A DNA stretch of 64,000 nt, taken from contig NZ_AP028066.1 in the NCBI RefSeq assembly GCF_030297135.1, positions 744,001 to 808,000 of the forward strand, read 5' to 3'. A program made the translations under genes and the position numbers. Below the pieces are notes generated by a model, which saw only the letters and a list, made by a program, of their open reading frames with translations, was not told the DNA's origin and made no database searches. The DNA comes from Pseudoalteromonas apostichopi (GTDB taxonomy: Bacteria; Pseudomonadota; Gammaproteobacteria; Enterobacterales; Alteromonadaceae). Positions 26,771 through 35,538 of this stretch are shown here, in pieces (within the stretch, counting starts at the first letter, position 1; each line of letters starts with the position of its first letter).

Positions 26771-29182
26771 ATGACGACACATAAATACTCAATTTTAGCC
26801 CTAGCCTGCTTAAGCGCATTCAATGCAACCGCCAACGATTTAGACTCAGTTGAACGTATTACCGTTTACGATAAACAAAACCGTGTAGTACTTGAATCTG
26901 GCCTTGCCACTAAATCAAATATGACTCTAATGGAAACGCCAGCGCCAGTTGTGGTTGTTGATCAAGAGCTTATCAACTCGCAAGGTGCAACAAACTTACA
27001 AGACTTAGTGCGTAACATCAGTGGTGTTACCCAAGCCGGTAACAACTACGGTATTGGCGATAACTTAGTGATCCGCGGTTTAGGCGCTAACTATACTTAC
27101 GATGGCATGTACGGCGGTGCAGGCCTAGGTAACACCTTTAACCCTACACGTTCAATGACCAATGTTGAATCTGTAGAAGTACTTAAAGGCCCAGCAACAG
27201 GCTTATATGGTATGGGTAGCGCAGGTGGGGTTATCAATCTGATTGAAAAGAAACCACAATTTACTGAACAGCACACCGTTAATGCTGAGCTTGGTCAATG
27301 GGATAGCTACTCACTAGGCTTTGATAGTACAGCAGCATTAACCGACAACCTTGCTTATCGCGTTAACGCAAAAACAGCTCGCAGCGATGGCTACCGCGAC
27401 TTAAAAGACGACCGTGATGAAATTTATGGCGCGTTAAAATACGTATTAAGCGACAAACAAGACATCATGATTTCTGCCGCTTATATCAAAGATGCCATTG
27501 CCGTTGATTCAATTGGCCACCCTATTCGTATTTTTAACAGCGACTCAGTAAATGGTAAAACCGCAGGTGAAGTAACCGCTGCTGATTTAATTAACGACGC
27601 AACGGCAAAAGGCCTGCAACTAACCGATCAGCAACGCCAGCAATTAGCAGATTCACTGGCAGCAAATGATGGCTTAACACCTTACACCTTTGGCCATAAT
27701 GGTATTATCTCGCCAATGGCGAATGATAACGAAGGCGAAGAACTACGCTTTAAATTAACTCATAACTACTTCATTACTGATAATTTATTTTTAAATCAGC
27801 AACTACAATACCGTAATTACGAATCGAGCTTTGCCCGCCAAACGGGTGCTTACAACTATGTTTATTGGAACCGTAATGGCGTGATCAATGCTGACCCGCG
27901 CGCTCCATTAGTAGTTGATGACGTACTATACCCATTTGCTGCGCGCCGCCAAGAATACCGCCAAGTAGAAGCTGACGAAAAATCATGGCAATACTTTGCT
28001 GACTTGCGTTATGACTTTAGCTTTGCTGGTATTGATAACGAACTACTTGTAAACGCCAACTACGAAGACCGCGATATTCGTTTTAAACAATACTCAATTT
28101 ACGATGCCGACAAAGTCATTAAAAATAAAGATGGAGAGGTTATTTACCAAGGTCAATTACCTTACATTTTTGATATTCGTAACCCGAACTGGGGCGAAGG
28201 CAGCTTTTATGATTACGACCCGCTAAAAACCAGCGATTACAACAAAAAGGTTCAAGCTTGGGGTGTAGGTATTCAACATGTTGCGTATATTCACGACACT
28301 TTCACAACCCGTGTAGGCGTTGCATTTAACCGCATTAAACAAAGCTACGAACACTTTGGTGTAGATGCGCGCTACCGCGCAAGTGCCGCCGAGCCAACAC
28401 CAGAAGCAGATACATCAGACAGCGGTATGACCTACAACCTAGGTGCAACCTACAAACTTAGCGATGATATTTCGTTCTTTGTAAACCATTCTAAAGGCCG
28501 TACAGCTTACAGTGTGCTTGGTAGTGTGTCGGGTAACGAAGCAGACCGCGATGACGCAGAATCAGTCAGTAACGACATTGGTATGCGTGTAAAAGCCTTT
28601 GACGATCAACTACTAGCATCACTTGTGGTATTTGATAGTGCCCGTACAAACCTTGAGTATGCCAACCCAGATTACGAAGCCGGTGTATCTGATTCATCAG
28701 TACCAAAAAGCTTTTACGATGGTGAAGAGCAAACCAAGGGTGTAGAGCTTGATTTAAATGCCGATTTAAACGAGCAGTGGAAACTTAACGTAAATGCGGT
28801 GTATCAAGACGCTCGCGATAAGAAAAACCCTAACTCATCATCTTTCGATACTCGCCAAAAAGGTGTGCCTTATGTAACAGCAAGCAGCTGGTTAAGCTAT
28901 GACGCTAAATGGTTTAATTTAGCCGAGCCACTGACAATTAGCGCAGGCGTGCAATATGTTGATGACCGCAGCACAAACTCAACCTCGTTTGGTATTCCTG
29001 ATGGCTACGTACCAAGCTACACAGTTTACGACGCCGCAATAAAATACCAAACAGATGATTGGAAACTACAGTTAAACCTAAATAACTTGTTTAACAAAAC
29101 CTATTACTCAAAAGCAATGTTCTTAGGCGGTATGCCAGGTGAAGAACGTAATGCTAAATTAACCTTTAGCTACACACTTTAA
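26771..29182 (+). CDS. TonB-dependent siderophore-type receptor, 803 aa
   Basis: A signal peptide (cleavage after FNATA, about residue 21) precedes a TonB-box region (ERITVYDK), a plug domain (about 50-165, with APVVVVDQELI, VIRGLGANY and GLYGMGSAGGVIN) and a beta-barrel ending LTFSYTL. The plug resembles FhuA/FepA-type siderophore receptors (TIGR01783-like). It should take up a ferric chelate across the outer membrane. It is monocistronic, with a possible Fur site upstream and a strong terminator. Confidence 0.87.
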   Translation: MTTHKYSILALACLSAFNATANDLDSVERITVYDKQNRVVLESGLATKSNMTLMETPAPVVVVDQELINSQGATNLQDLVRNISGVTQAGNNYGIGDNLVIRGLGANYTYDGMYGGAGLGNTFNPTRSMTNVESVEVLKGPATGLYGMGSAGGVINLIEKKPQFTEQHTVNAELGQWDSYSLGFDSTAALTDNLAYRVNAKTARSDGYRDLKDDRDEIYGALKYVLSDKQDIMISAAYIKDAIAVDSIGHPIRIFNSDSVNGKTAGEVTAADLINDATAKGLQLTDQQRQQLADSLAANDGLTPYTFGHNGIISPMANDNEGEELRFKLTHNYFITDNLFLNQQLQYRNYESSFARQTGAYNYVYWNRNGVINADPRAPLVVDDVLYPFAARRQEYRQVEADEKSWQYFADLRYDFSFAGIDNELLVNANYEDRDIRFKQYSIYDADKVIKNKDGEVIYQGQLPYIFDIRNPNWGEGSFYDYDPLKTSDYNKKVQAWGVGIQHVAYIHDTFTTRVGVAFNRIKQSYEHFGVDARYRASAAEPTPEADTSDSGMTYNLGATYKLSDDISFFVNHSKGRTAYSVLGSVSGNEADRDDAESVSNDIGMRVKAFDDQLLASLVVFDSARTNLEYANPDYEAGVSDSSVPKSFYDGEEQTKGVELDLNADLNEQWKLNVNAVYQDARDKKNPNSSSFDTRQKGVPYVTASSWLSYDAKWFNLAEPLTISAGVQYVDDRSTNSTSFGIPDGYVPSYTVYDAAIKYQTDDWKLQLNLNNLFNKTYYSKAMFLGGMPGEERNAKLTFSYTL

Positions 29183-29197
29183 TTGTGAATAAAGAGC

Positions 29198-29232
29198 AAA
29201 AAGCGCGGCTTAGTTGGGTCGCGCTTTTTTGT
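29198..29232 (+). terminator. Terminator of the siderophore receptor gene
   Basis: AAAAAGCGCG/CGCGCTTTTT (29198-29207, 29220-29229) with a 12-nt loop and a T-run. The integron boundary repeat starts about 30 bp further on. Confidence 0.85.
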
Positions 29233-29259
29233 TTGTTTAGTGCGAGATTTTGATTAGTA

Positions 29260-29296
29260 ACTTGTTTTTGGACAGGAACGTTTTAAGTAATCGGCT
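29260..29296. repeat. Boundary repeat b3 (left end of integron)
   Basis: TTTGGACAGGAACGTTTTA here matches TTTGGACAAAAACGTTTTA at 42120-42138 and a related segment at 37567-37585. Each copy lies just beyond the last attC of a sub-array. It marks the left limit of the integron against the siderophore-receptor gene. Confidence 0.6.
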
Positions 29297-29336
29297 GTAT
29301 TAGGTTAATTTCGCATAAAAGCTTCTATGGAGGAAG

Positions 29337-29456
29337 GTGCCTTGTTAAGGGGGGAGCAATGCAATACCGAAGCCGACGCATGCCAGCTTAATCACTAAAG
29401 TCAACGCATAATAAAATTGCCACGCGTTGCGAATCACTCTTAAACAGTTTGTTATG
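29337..29456 (-). other. attC-type recombination site (terminal, degenerate)
   Basis: On the minus strand the site starts ATAACAAACTGTTTAAGAG and returns through CCTTAACAAGGC. The imperfect palindrome is almost identical on its first arm to the attC at 43164-43249 (GAGTGATTCGCAACG shared). The expected terminal core GGCGTTA has decayed to GGCACCT, so the site has lost its insertion core, as last sites in arrays often do. The stop codon of the DUF1643 cassette overlaps it. Confidence 0.7.
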
Positions 29457-29988
29457 TAACTGACTCAAAGACAAACTCATAGTCTTTATTTACCCAGTTT
29501 TTGCCTAGAATACGCAAATGCTTGGGATAGTTGCCATTTTCATCGTACCAACAAGAAATGCGCTTCCCATCAGCACTTTCTTTAAGGACAGACTCAAACC
29601 TTTTTTTCGCTTGGCTATATTTGTTATGTTCAGTTCCCCAAGCAATGAACACCTCATTGGCAAGTTCAAGTTCACGCTCTAGCACCTTTAAATTCTCTGA
29701 AAGCCCTAAATCATAGTTCCCAACTAAATCCTTTGGCTCTGTAGATCTATAGGGAAATAAATTTACGACTGTCACTGCATCAAAGTTTGCATCCACGCAA
29801 TAGTTAACCACATTGGCGAATGTATTATCCATTCGGACGATATCTGCTTTACTTGGGTTGAGTAATATAAACAAAGCTTTCTTCTCACCGCCTCCCCAAG
29901 CTTTTGTTAGAGAAAAACGTAAACTTTGCTTAGTGTCGTTTGAGAACTCAGCAGAAACCTCTATTGTTCTATTAACTTTTATTGTCAA
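29452..29988 (-). CDS. DUF1643 family cassette protein, 178 aa
   Basis: The segment ALFILLNPSKADIVRMDNT followed by VVNLFPYRSTEPKDL is the DUF1643 signature; the family is widespread in phage, plasmid and integron contexts but its function is unknown. The stop lies inside attC. I prefer the TTG at 29988, which has GGAG 8 nt upstream; the longer frame back to 30024 would begin inside the preceding attC core. Confidence 0.75.
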   Translation of the reverse strand: MTIKVNRTIEVSAEFSNDTKQSLRFSLTKAWGGGEKKALFILLNPSKADIVRMDNTFANVVNYCVDANFDAVTVVNLFPYRSTEPKDLVGNYDLGLSENLKVLERELELANEVFIAWGTEHNKYSQAKKRFESVLKESADGKRISCWYDENGNYPKHLRILGKNWVNKDYEFVFESVT

Positions 29989-30008
29989 TGTTACAACTCC
30001 ATTTGTTA

Positions 30009-30087
30009 CATACCAACGCTTCAATAACCAGAGCAGCTATACTGGGTCCGGCGCTGAAAGCGCGAAGTTGATTGACTTGTTATACCT
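30009..30087 (-). other. attC-type site between cassettes
   Basis: On the minus strand it opens with GGTATAACAAG, where TAA is the stop of the upstream membrane-protein gene, and closes with GCGTTGGTATG. A GC-rich inner palindrome (CGCGCTTTCAGCGC) lies between. Short for an attC in this array (79 bp) but with both core-like ends in the proper place. Confidence 0.6.
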
Positions 30088-30478
30088 TGCCAAATTTGAT
30101 CCATTTAATGACCAATTTTATTATATTTACCAGCGAAGCTATTGTGTAAAAAGCTACTATGATCCAGATTAGCTGATAAAGCGTTATCATAAAATCAAAG
30201 TTGATCAAACTAAGTTTCGTTGTACTTATATGTTTCACCGCCTGAGGAAGCATTACAAACGAAATTGCGCTTAGCATCGCAAAGTTAGGCATACTGCTCA
30301 GCAAGATAGTCGTTGCTATTGTAGATCGCAGTTTTTTAAGAGTAGCAACTTGTTCCTTAGGTGGCTTATCTATTGAAAGCGCTTCTTTCACTTTGTTTGC
30401 ATTCGCGCCCATATGAAAAACGGCAACACCGAAGAGGACACTTAAAGCAGATATAATGTTTGGCAGGCTAGTTTCCAA
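30080..30478 (-). CDS. Small integral membrane cassette protein, 132 aa
   Basis: Three or four hydrophobic helices (about residues 5-24, 50-75, 93-115) and a short basic tail. No known family recognised. The gene overlaps the upstream cassette gene by 11 bp and ends in the attC opening core, so the two genes form one two-gene cassette. Confidence 0.65.
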   Translation of the reverse strand: METSLPNIISALSVLFGVAVFHMGANANKVKEALSIDKPPKEQVATLKKLRSTIATTILLSSMPNFAMLSAISFVMLPQAVKHISTTKLSLINFDFMITLYQLIWIIVAFYTIASLVNIIKLVIKWIKFGKV

Positions 30479-31040
30479 AATAATTCCCTAAGGCTGTGTG
30501 AGTATCAGAAGCAATGAAATACTTTCTTGAACCTACCGATCTTTTTCTTATGGGATTATAACCAGCTCCTTCTTTGGCAACGATAAGATTTAAATGCTCG
30601 ACGAAGACATCCGACAATATTGTCACATCATAGCCTTCACCACTAGCCTCAGCCGATCGGTATATTTCCTCTAATGTTTGGTGGAGCTCTTCATGCAGCT
30701 TAGTTCGATACCTAGAAAGGGTATTTCGCAAAAGAGTTTTAGATTGAGTTGTAGTCAATTGGAACATGATAGAAATGTCATCTTCACTAGGTAGACGAGG
30801 TGAAAATACTTTCTTTATTATATAGAGGAGACGATCTTGTTTCGCTTCGTCCGCTCGGTTGGGCATTCCTTTTCCAGCTAGCATTTCTAGATATTCAATT
30901 AGTCCTGCGTGGGCCAAATTGGTTAAGCGTGGAGCGAGATCATCTGTATCAGCTATGCCCATTGAAGCACGTAGCAAATCAAGCTTTTCTTGTGAAACCT
31001 CTTGCCCATCAAGTTCGCTCAAGTCAAATTGTATTTCCAT
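30468..31040 (-). CDS. Cassette protein of unknown function, 190 aa
   Basis: A mostly helical soluble protein rich in charged residues, with no motif I can name. ATG at 31040 lies about 30 bp after the attI3 core, the position of a first cassette, so it may once have been expressed from an integron promoter. It overlaps the downstream membrane-protein gene, suggesting that the products act together, for instance as a soluble/membrane pair. Confidence 0.65.
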   Translation of the reverse strand: MEIQFDLSELDGQEVSQEKLDLLRASMGIADTDDLAPRLTNLAHAGLIEYLEMLAGKGMPNRADEAKQDRLLYIIKKVFSPRLPSEDDISIMFQLTTTQSKTLLRNTLSRYRTKLHEELHQTLEEIYRSAEASGEGYDVTILSDVFVEHLNLIVAKEGAGYNPIRKRSVGSRKYFIASDTHTALGNYFGN

Positions 31041-31063
31041 AAGCTAAGATCTCTCCGTACTGT

Positions 31064-31270
31064 GGGTATAACATTTATAGTGCGCCGATCGCGCATCTTC
31101 CTGCCAATGTCACGCGCATGTATTAATAAATCTATTATTAACAAATTACGTAATGCATTGCCAACTATAATATTTTTATTGACACTAAAGGTATTCAGAA
31201 AAAGAAAATACGCTCATCGCTCATTTTCTTGAATATGTGAGCGAAACAAGAGTACTGTGTATTTACACAG
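31064..31270. promoter_or_regulatory. attI3/integrase-promoter remnant
   Basis: This segment aligns with the region left of the integrase pseudogene (40783-40993): both start with a TATAACAT core, then TTATAG..GC..ATCGCGC, share an internal TAACAAA stretch and a CGCTCAT/TTTTCTTGA block, and end in a LexA-type box. Here no integrase follows. The first cassette gene starts immediately on its left, as expected for attI. Confidence 0.7.
31255..31270. promoter_or_regulatory. LexA (SOS) box of the lost integrase promoter
   Basis: CTGTGTATTTACACAG fits the CTGT-N8-ACAG consensus exactly. Integron integrases are known to be SOS-controlled. The box remains although no integrase gene follows it. Confidence 0.65.
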
Positions 31271-31357
31271 CTTCCTACATTGGTGATGATATGAGAGTTA
31301 GTGAAATATCAGATTTATCGAGTATTGCCAATAGCATTAGATGAATAACACTATATC

Positions 31358-31425
31358 TGTTCACTTAAAGCCGCCCTTAGAGCATTTTCATTAACCCATT
31401 TAGGGCTAAGGCGAGTTATATTAAT
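31358..31425. repeat. Integrase 3'-flank repeat, copy B
   Basis: AAAGCCGCCCTTAGAGCATT and the following AAGGCGAGTTATATT align over about 65 bp with 42043-42107 (directly after the integrase pseudogene) and 44416-44480. Only about 90 bp separates it from the SOS box, so the whole integrase coding region is missing here. The remaining part of the 620-bp gap 31041-31660 shows no gene. Confidence 0.65.
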
Positions 31426-31539
31426 AAATCGTAGGTAGACAAAATTATGTTTTTTCAAAATCAAACATTAGCAAATAACTAATAACTTCAGGCATGACAA
31501 ATAGCTAAACCTGATAGAAAAACTGCCACCAAAAAGCAT

Positions 31540-31552
31540 AAGACAAGACCTA
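31540..31552. repeat. Left 13-bp inverted repeat of the four-gene module
   Basis: AAGACAAGACCTA is repeated as its exact reverse complement at 34647-34659. The pair encloses the plus-strand operon and its convergent nuclease gene, about 110 bp outside them on each side. Confidence 0.5.
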
Positions 31553-31660
31553 GCCCTATTGGTTTTAACTCTGGAATATGCAACCATATTGACTTAAATT
31601 ATTTTATATGAATCAGATGTATAGTAAGCTACAAAGAATTACAACAGATGAAACGTAAGC

Positions 31661-32323
31661 ATGTCAGAGAATACCCCCGCTAGCCCTAGCATCTACAAGA
31701 CAATCTTTTTTGTAAGCTTAATCACATGCTCACTTTTTTGCATTGTGCTACTGGCGTTACTCGTATGTTTACCTTCTCCATCACTACTATCTTACCTTGG
31801 CTATGCCAACTCAGTTGCACTTGCTAATGCTGATAATATCAACGATCCATTCACATCCCACATTATTGGTGAGTTAGTCAAGAGTGGGACATTAATCAGC
31901 CTTAAAGATGTCTGGTCATTTCAAACTGGCTTTTATCAAACAATAATCACCGTCCTTATAGCTATTAACGGTTTGATCGCTGCAATATCCGTGATTTACA
32001 TCAAAAGTACATCAGAAGAAAAAGCTGAAGAAATCACAAAAAAATATATGCATAGTGATACGTTCAATCACTTACTCAATGCAAAAGTTGAGAATGAAGC
32101 AGAATCACGGCTTCGGGTTGTACAAAGCGATCTAAATGCTACTGCTGGCGATTTTGAAAGGTCATTAGGAACTGTCGATGAAGCTCTAGAACGATTGCAA
32201 CTTTTAGAAACAGAAAACCAAAGCCTACGCCAACAAATAAAGGTCATTTCGGAACGTGTAGCTCAGTTAGATATATCCGAATCTGAAGGCAAAGAATCCC
32301 TACTTGTCAAAAAGGAACAATAG
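31661..32323 (+). CDS. Two-helix membrane protein with C-terminal coiled coil, 220 aa
   Basis: Two membrane helices (about residues 13-36 and 92-115) flank a short external loop, and residues about 125-205 are a charged, heptad-like coiled coil (LERLQLLETENQSLRQQIK). No enzymatic motif. Its TAG stop abuts the ATG of the ImmA/IrrE gene, so the two are coupled. In the module it could be a membrane-anchored sensor or effector; this is inference. Confidence 0.7.
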   Translation: MSENTPASPSIYKTIFFVSLITCSLFCIVLLALLVCLPSPSLLSYLGYANSVALANADNINDPFTSHIIGELVKSGTLISLKDVWSFQTGFYQTIITVLIAINGLIAAISVIYIKSTSEEKAEEITKKYMHSDTFNHLLNAKVENEAESRLRVVQSDLNATAGDFERSLGTVDEALERLQLLETENQSLRQQIKVISERVAQLDISESEGKESLLVKKEQ

Positions 32324-32866
32324 ATGGCATTCGTTAGAAAATCTGGTAGAAAAACTCAAACAACTACAGAATTTGAAGATTTGTCTACACCTGAACATCT
32401 AATAGCACTTGCTGAAGACAAGGGCTTAGAAACTGACCCTGTCAATGTATCTGAATTAGCCAAACAACTAGGGATTACTGTTAGATACGAGCCGATGCAA
32501 GATGAAGAATCAGGCTCGCTAAAAAAAGAGAAAAAGTCAGGCTGTTGGGTAATGACCGTTAATTCATTACACCATCCGCATAGGCAAAGGTTTACAATAG
32601 CCCACGAAATTGCACATCGCATTCGCCATGCTGCTAACAGTGATAGCTTTGAAGATACAACTTTCTTTAGAAATGGGGAAACAAACTGGATGGAAGCTGA
32701 AGCCAATGATTTTGCAGCCTCACTATTGATGCCTAAAGATGCTTTCGATAATTTCATAGCCAACGTATCATCAAAGGTTGAAGATGTTGCTATGCACTTC
32801 CAAGTATCTTCTCATGCAGTTCGAATTAGAGCCAAAGTTCTTGGTTATGACGGACATAATCTATGA
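32324..32866 (+). CDS. ImmA/IrrE-family metallopeptidase, 180 aa
   Basis: The zinc motif HEIAH (residues about 90-94, within FTIAHEIAHRIRHA) and downstream Glu in EAEANDFAASLLMP (about 125) are diagnostic of ImmA/IrrE peptidases (PF06114). Such enzymes cleave repressors or act as regulators in mobile elements and defence modules. It overlaps the next gene by ATGA. The partner repressor normally fused or adjacent is not visible. Confidence 0.85.
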   Translation: MAFVRKSGRKTQTTTEFEDLSTPEHLIALAEDKGLETDPVNVSELAKQLGITVRYEPMQDEESGSLKKEKKSGCWVMTVNSLHHPHRQRFTIAHEIAHRIRHAANSDSFEDTTFFRNGETNWMEAEANDFAASLLMPKDAFDNFIANVSSKVEDVAMHFQVSSHAVRIRAKVLGYDGHNL

Positions 32867-33936
32867 GTGAATTTGTCTATTTCCCGATCATAAAAACTAG
32901 AGATGGCGAACTCCGCTGTTTTGAACACATCAATGATGATGATTTTTCAAAGATTTTGCCAATTTACGAACTAACCAAATCGAGAAAAACAAAAAAAGCA
33001 CCTGATGGTGATATATATCGCCGTATGAAGCAAATTGCTGAAATTCAGAAGAAGCGACCATTTATACTTGATTTGAGTACAAACGAAAAATATATCAACC
33101 CTCAGATTGAGCAGTTGTTATCAGAACACAACGGCTTTAAAGAGTGGCAGTATTTTCTGTTTGATCTACATTGCGACTTAAACATCATCCCTATGGTTCA
33201 CTTGTATGAAGATGATGACGGGAAGTTCGAAGACGTTGAAGAATTCGTAAGAATTGCTTCTGCAAGAACTAATTGTCTTGCGGTTAGATTGCCATATGAC
33301 TTAAGTGACGAAGAAGTTGAATATTATCTAACTCCTATAACAAGGCACCTGAACGAAAATTGTAAACTCTACGTAATTCTAGATGCTGAATTCGTAAGAA
33401 AGAAAGCCATTAATGATGTAGTTGATACTTTCCTTGAAGCATGCTCAGGTACGGAGTTTTTCGCTGATAAAATAGAAGGCGTTGTAATGCTTTGCTCTAG
33501 TTTCCCATCGAATGTTGCTCAAACTGGTGGCGAAGATATTGCAGGTGAGTTTAGAATTTATGAAGAAGATATCTATCAGGGTATTAGTGAAGAGTTCCCA
33601 ATCAAATATGGCGACTACGTTTCAATTAACACCGAACAAATTGAAATGAAAGGCGGTACTTTTGTACCTAGAGTTGATATTGCATCTTTAGACGGAAAAT
33701 CATTCACCTATAAAAGGTACCGTCGGAACAATGGTGGGTATGTAAGAGCTGCAGAGCACACTGTCAGAGATACAACATCATATAAGCCGCTTGGAGTGTG
33801 GGCTGATGAAGAGATCCAAGCGGCAGCAAATGATAACCCATCAGGTATTAGCCCTGCATTTTGGATATCAGTTCGCATGAATTACTACATTAAAAGTCGA
33901 ATTTTACTCAGAGAATCAGACGACTCTTCGTTTTAG
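32863..33936 (+). CDS. Beta-protein family (PF14350-like) protein, 357 aa
   Basis: The start YFPIIKTRDGELRCFEH with ILPIYELTKSR, then FILDLS, and alternating beta/alpha segments fits the phage 'beta protein' family, which looks like a TIM-barrel-like fold of unknown activity found in defence-type loci, often beside ImmA/IrrE or sce7726-like genes. It overlaps the ImmA/IrrE gene by 4 bp and its 3' end overlaps the convergent nuclease gene by 21 bp. Confidence 0.75.
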   Translation: MSEFVYFPIIKTRDGELRCFEHINDDDFSKILPIYELTKSRKTKKAPDGDIYRRMKQIAEIQKKRPFILDLSTNEKYINPQIEQLLSEHNGFKEWQYFLFDLHCDLNIIPMVHLYEDDDGKFEDVEEFVRIASARTNCLAVRLPYDLSDEEVEYYLTPITRHLNENCKLYVILDAEFVRKKAINDVVDTFLEACSGTEFFADKIEGVVMLCSSFPSNVAQTGGEDIAGEFRIYEEDIYQGISEEFPIKYGDYVSINTEQIEMKGGTFVPRVDIASLDGKSFTYKRYRRNNGGYVRAAEHTVRDTTSYKPLGVWADEEIQAAANDNPSGISPAFWISVRMNYYIKSRILLRESDDSSF

Positions 33937-34539
33937 TAATGATGGAGCTTTCTTTGTAATTGTATATATGTCATCCGACGTCAAATGAAGGGTGGTTTCT
34001 TGTCTCAACAGTTTTGAAGCCACCCCATATCTTTCATTAAAATCGTTTCTTGATAACTGTCTTAATGACTCTAACGTATTGTTTTTTGATACGTAGTCGC
34101 ATAATTCGTGCTTCGATCTTAAATTGCTTCCTTTCGATAGAGCAGTCAACTTTTGCACACTTAACGCACTGGCTAACACTCTTTTATCGTGTCGTTTGAA
34201 CTGTTTTGATTGGCGAACATGAGTAATTTTGCCATTTTCGACCAGAAAGATGCCAACATCTCTTGAAATCGTTGCTCGTACTTCAGCCAGATTGCTTGGT
34301 TCACACACAACAAAGCAAAAATCAAAAAACTTTTTATAACTTTCAATTTGATAATTCAACCTAGATACAGTGTCACGAGCACCTTTTATTTCAAAGGCAG
34401 TTAAGTAGCCATCATCTAGCAATGCTAGATCCGCTCGTCTTTCACCAAATTGAAATGAAAACTCAGCACCAACAACAAAATTTTCATACTTTTCTAGAAA
34501 GTACCTTACTATTAGTTTTTTAATTTCTAGCTCTGTCAT
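33916..34539 (-). CDS. sce7726-like PD-(D/E)xK nuclease-fold protein, 207 aa
   Basis: The stretch RRADLALLDDGYLTAFEIKG (about residues 33-52) carries the D-x(n)-ExK catalytic core of PD-(D/E)xK nucleases, and IESYKKFFDFCFVVCE that follows matches the sce7726 family. The C-terminal half is helical and basic. It is convergent to the operon and shares 21 bp with it, which suggests an old association. The likely role is DNA or RNA cleavage. Confidence 0.78.
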   Translation of the reverse strand: MTELEIKKLIVRYFLEKYENFVVGAEFSFQFGERRADLALLDDGYLTAFEIKGARDTVSRLNYQIESYKKFFDFCFVVCEPSNLAEVRATISRDVGIFLVENGKITHVRQSKQFKRHDKRVLASALSVQKLTALSKGSNLRSKHELCDYVSKNNTLESLRQLSRNDFNERYGVASKLLRQETTLHLTSDDIYTITKKAPSLLKRRVV

Positions 34540-34646
34540 CTATGCCACTTTAACTGTATATACAAACAGCATTATCGTATATCACTAGCCTATCAGCAAG
34601 CATATTGTTAACACCCTTTTTATTGTTATTCTCCCAACTTAGAGAT

Positions 34647-34659
34647 TAGGTCTTGTCTT
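34647..34659. repeat. Right 13-bp inverted repeat of the four-gene module
   Basis: TAGGTCTTGTCTT is the exact reverse complement of 31540-31552. It lies between the nuclease gene and the end of the next integron cassette, whose own attC cannot be recognised and may have been disrupted by the insertion. Confidence 0.5.
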
Positions 34660-34728
34660 TTGACTCTTATTACTTTTTCTATATCAAAGTTGACTGTAAA
34701 TCATTTTGTGATTTGAAGGCGTAACTCA

Positions 34729-35523
34729 TTACTCCTGCTTGATTGGCTTGTTAAGTTCACATTCACTGGTTTCGATTAGTAAAATGCGTTTAGGGTACAG
34801 GCCTAACTCATGATTATAAAACTGAGAAGGCATTTCTTCATAACTTGTTAAGTGACCCATTTCGCTTACCCAACCCCAAGGGTTTTCATACACCTTCGGC
34901 ACTTCCCCCATTTTATTACGGGTATTATTTGAAAATGCAATATTGGGACAAACTGCTAAACACCTTAGAGGAACTGTCTCAGTAAACGCGTGAATTTTTT
35001 CAAAAGTACGAAAACCTCGTTTCGAAAGTGCAGTTTTAACGTTTTTTAAAGGCGTGACAGTACATCCAAATTTAGGGATATCAAGAGGTAATGGACAGTT
35101 CCAGCTCTTCGGGTACTCAGAATGTTTCAAGTGATTATAAAACGCGTATATTGGAATCGCTTTATTTGCTTTAGCATAAGCTTCTAATATTTCATGTTGC
35201 GGTTTGGCATTACTACCTTTTCCTACCACATGATTTAACGACGCATACCTGCCTGATTTCAAATCCAGCTTTTTTGCTTGAACAGCATAGCGTAAATATC
35301 CTTGCTTTCTGTTGCCTATCCACCACTCCCAATCTGTTCCTTTAACTTTTTCTTTTTTTTTAGGTGTTTGGATAATTTTAATGTTTGATAATTTTTGAGA
35401 GGCTAAATATAACAACAAATTGTCTGTTAATGTTTCTTCGCCTTGATTTATACCAAACTGTGTAGAGTTGTCTAGACGATTCCAAACATCGTCACAAACA
35501 ATATTAAGGTGATGATCTAGCAC
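34729..35523 (-). CDS. DUF6615-like putative nuclease-fold cassette protein, 264 aa
   Basis: The sequence EETLTDNLLLYL, then DWEWWIGNR, then YAVQAKKLD (about residues 30-85) has the E...D...QxK spacing of a restriction-nuclease-like core and matches my recollection of DUF6615. The start is GTG at 35523, because AAGGAGG ends 4 nt before it; the longer frame would start inside the neighbouring attC core. No attC is recognisable after the stop. Confidence 0.65.
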   Translation of the reverse strand: MLDHHLNIVCDDVWNRLDNSTQFGINQGEETLTDNLLLYLASQKLSNIKIIQTPKKKEKVKGTDWEWWIGNRKQGYLRYAVQAKKLDLKSGRYASLNHVVGKGSNAKPQHEILEAYAKANKAIPIYAFYNHLKHSEYPKSWNCPLPLDIPKFGCTVTPLKNVKTALSKRGFRTFEKIHAFTETVPLRCLAVCPNIAFSNNTRNKMGEVPKVYENPWGWVSEMGHLTSYEEMPSQFYNHELGLYPKRILLIETSECELNKPIKQE

Positions 35524-35538
35524 TGAACCTCCTTGTGA

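Noticed and set aside
29270..29285. GGAACGTT as another sugar operator
   Set aside because: Only a half-match, and it is part of the integron boundary repeat shared with 42120 and 37567.
31306..31344. Short ATG frame after the SOS box as an integrase N-terminal remnant
   Set aside because: The encoded peptide (MRVSEISDLSS) has no similarity to the start of the integrase.
34540..34728. attC after the nuclease-like cassette
   Set aside because: GAGTTACGCC after the stop is suggestive, but no opening core or palindromic partner could be found; the site may have been destroyed by the adjacent insertion.
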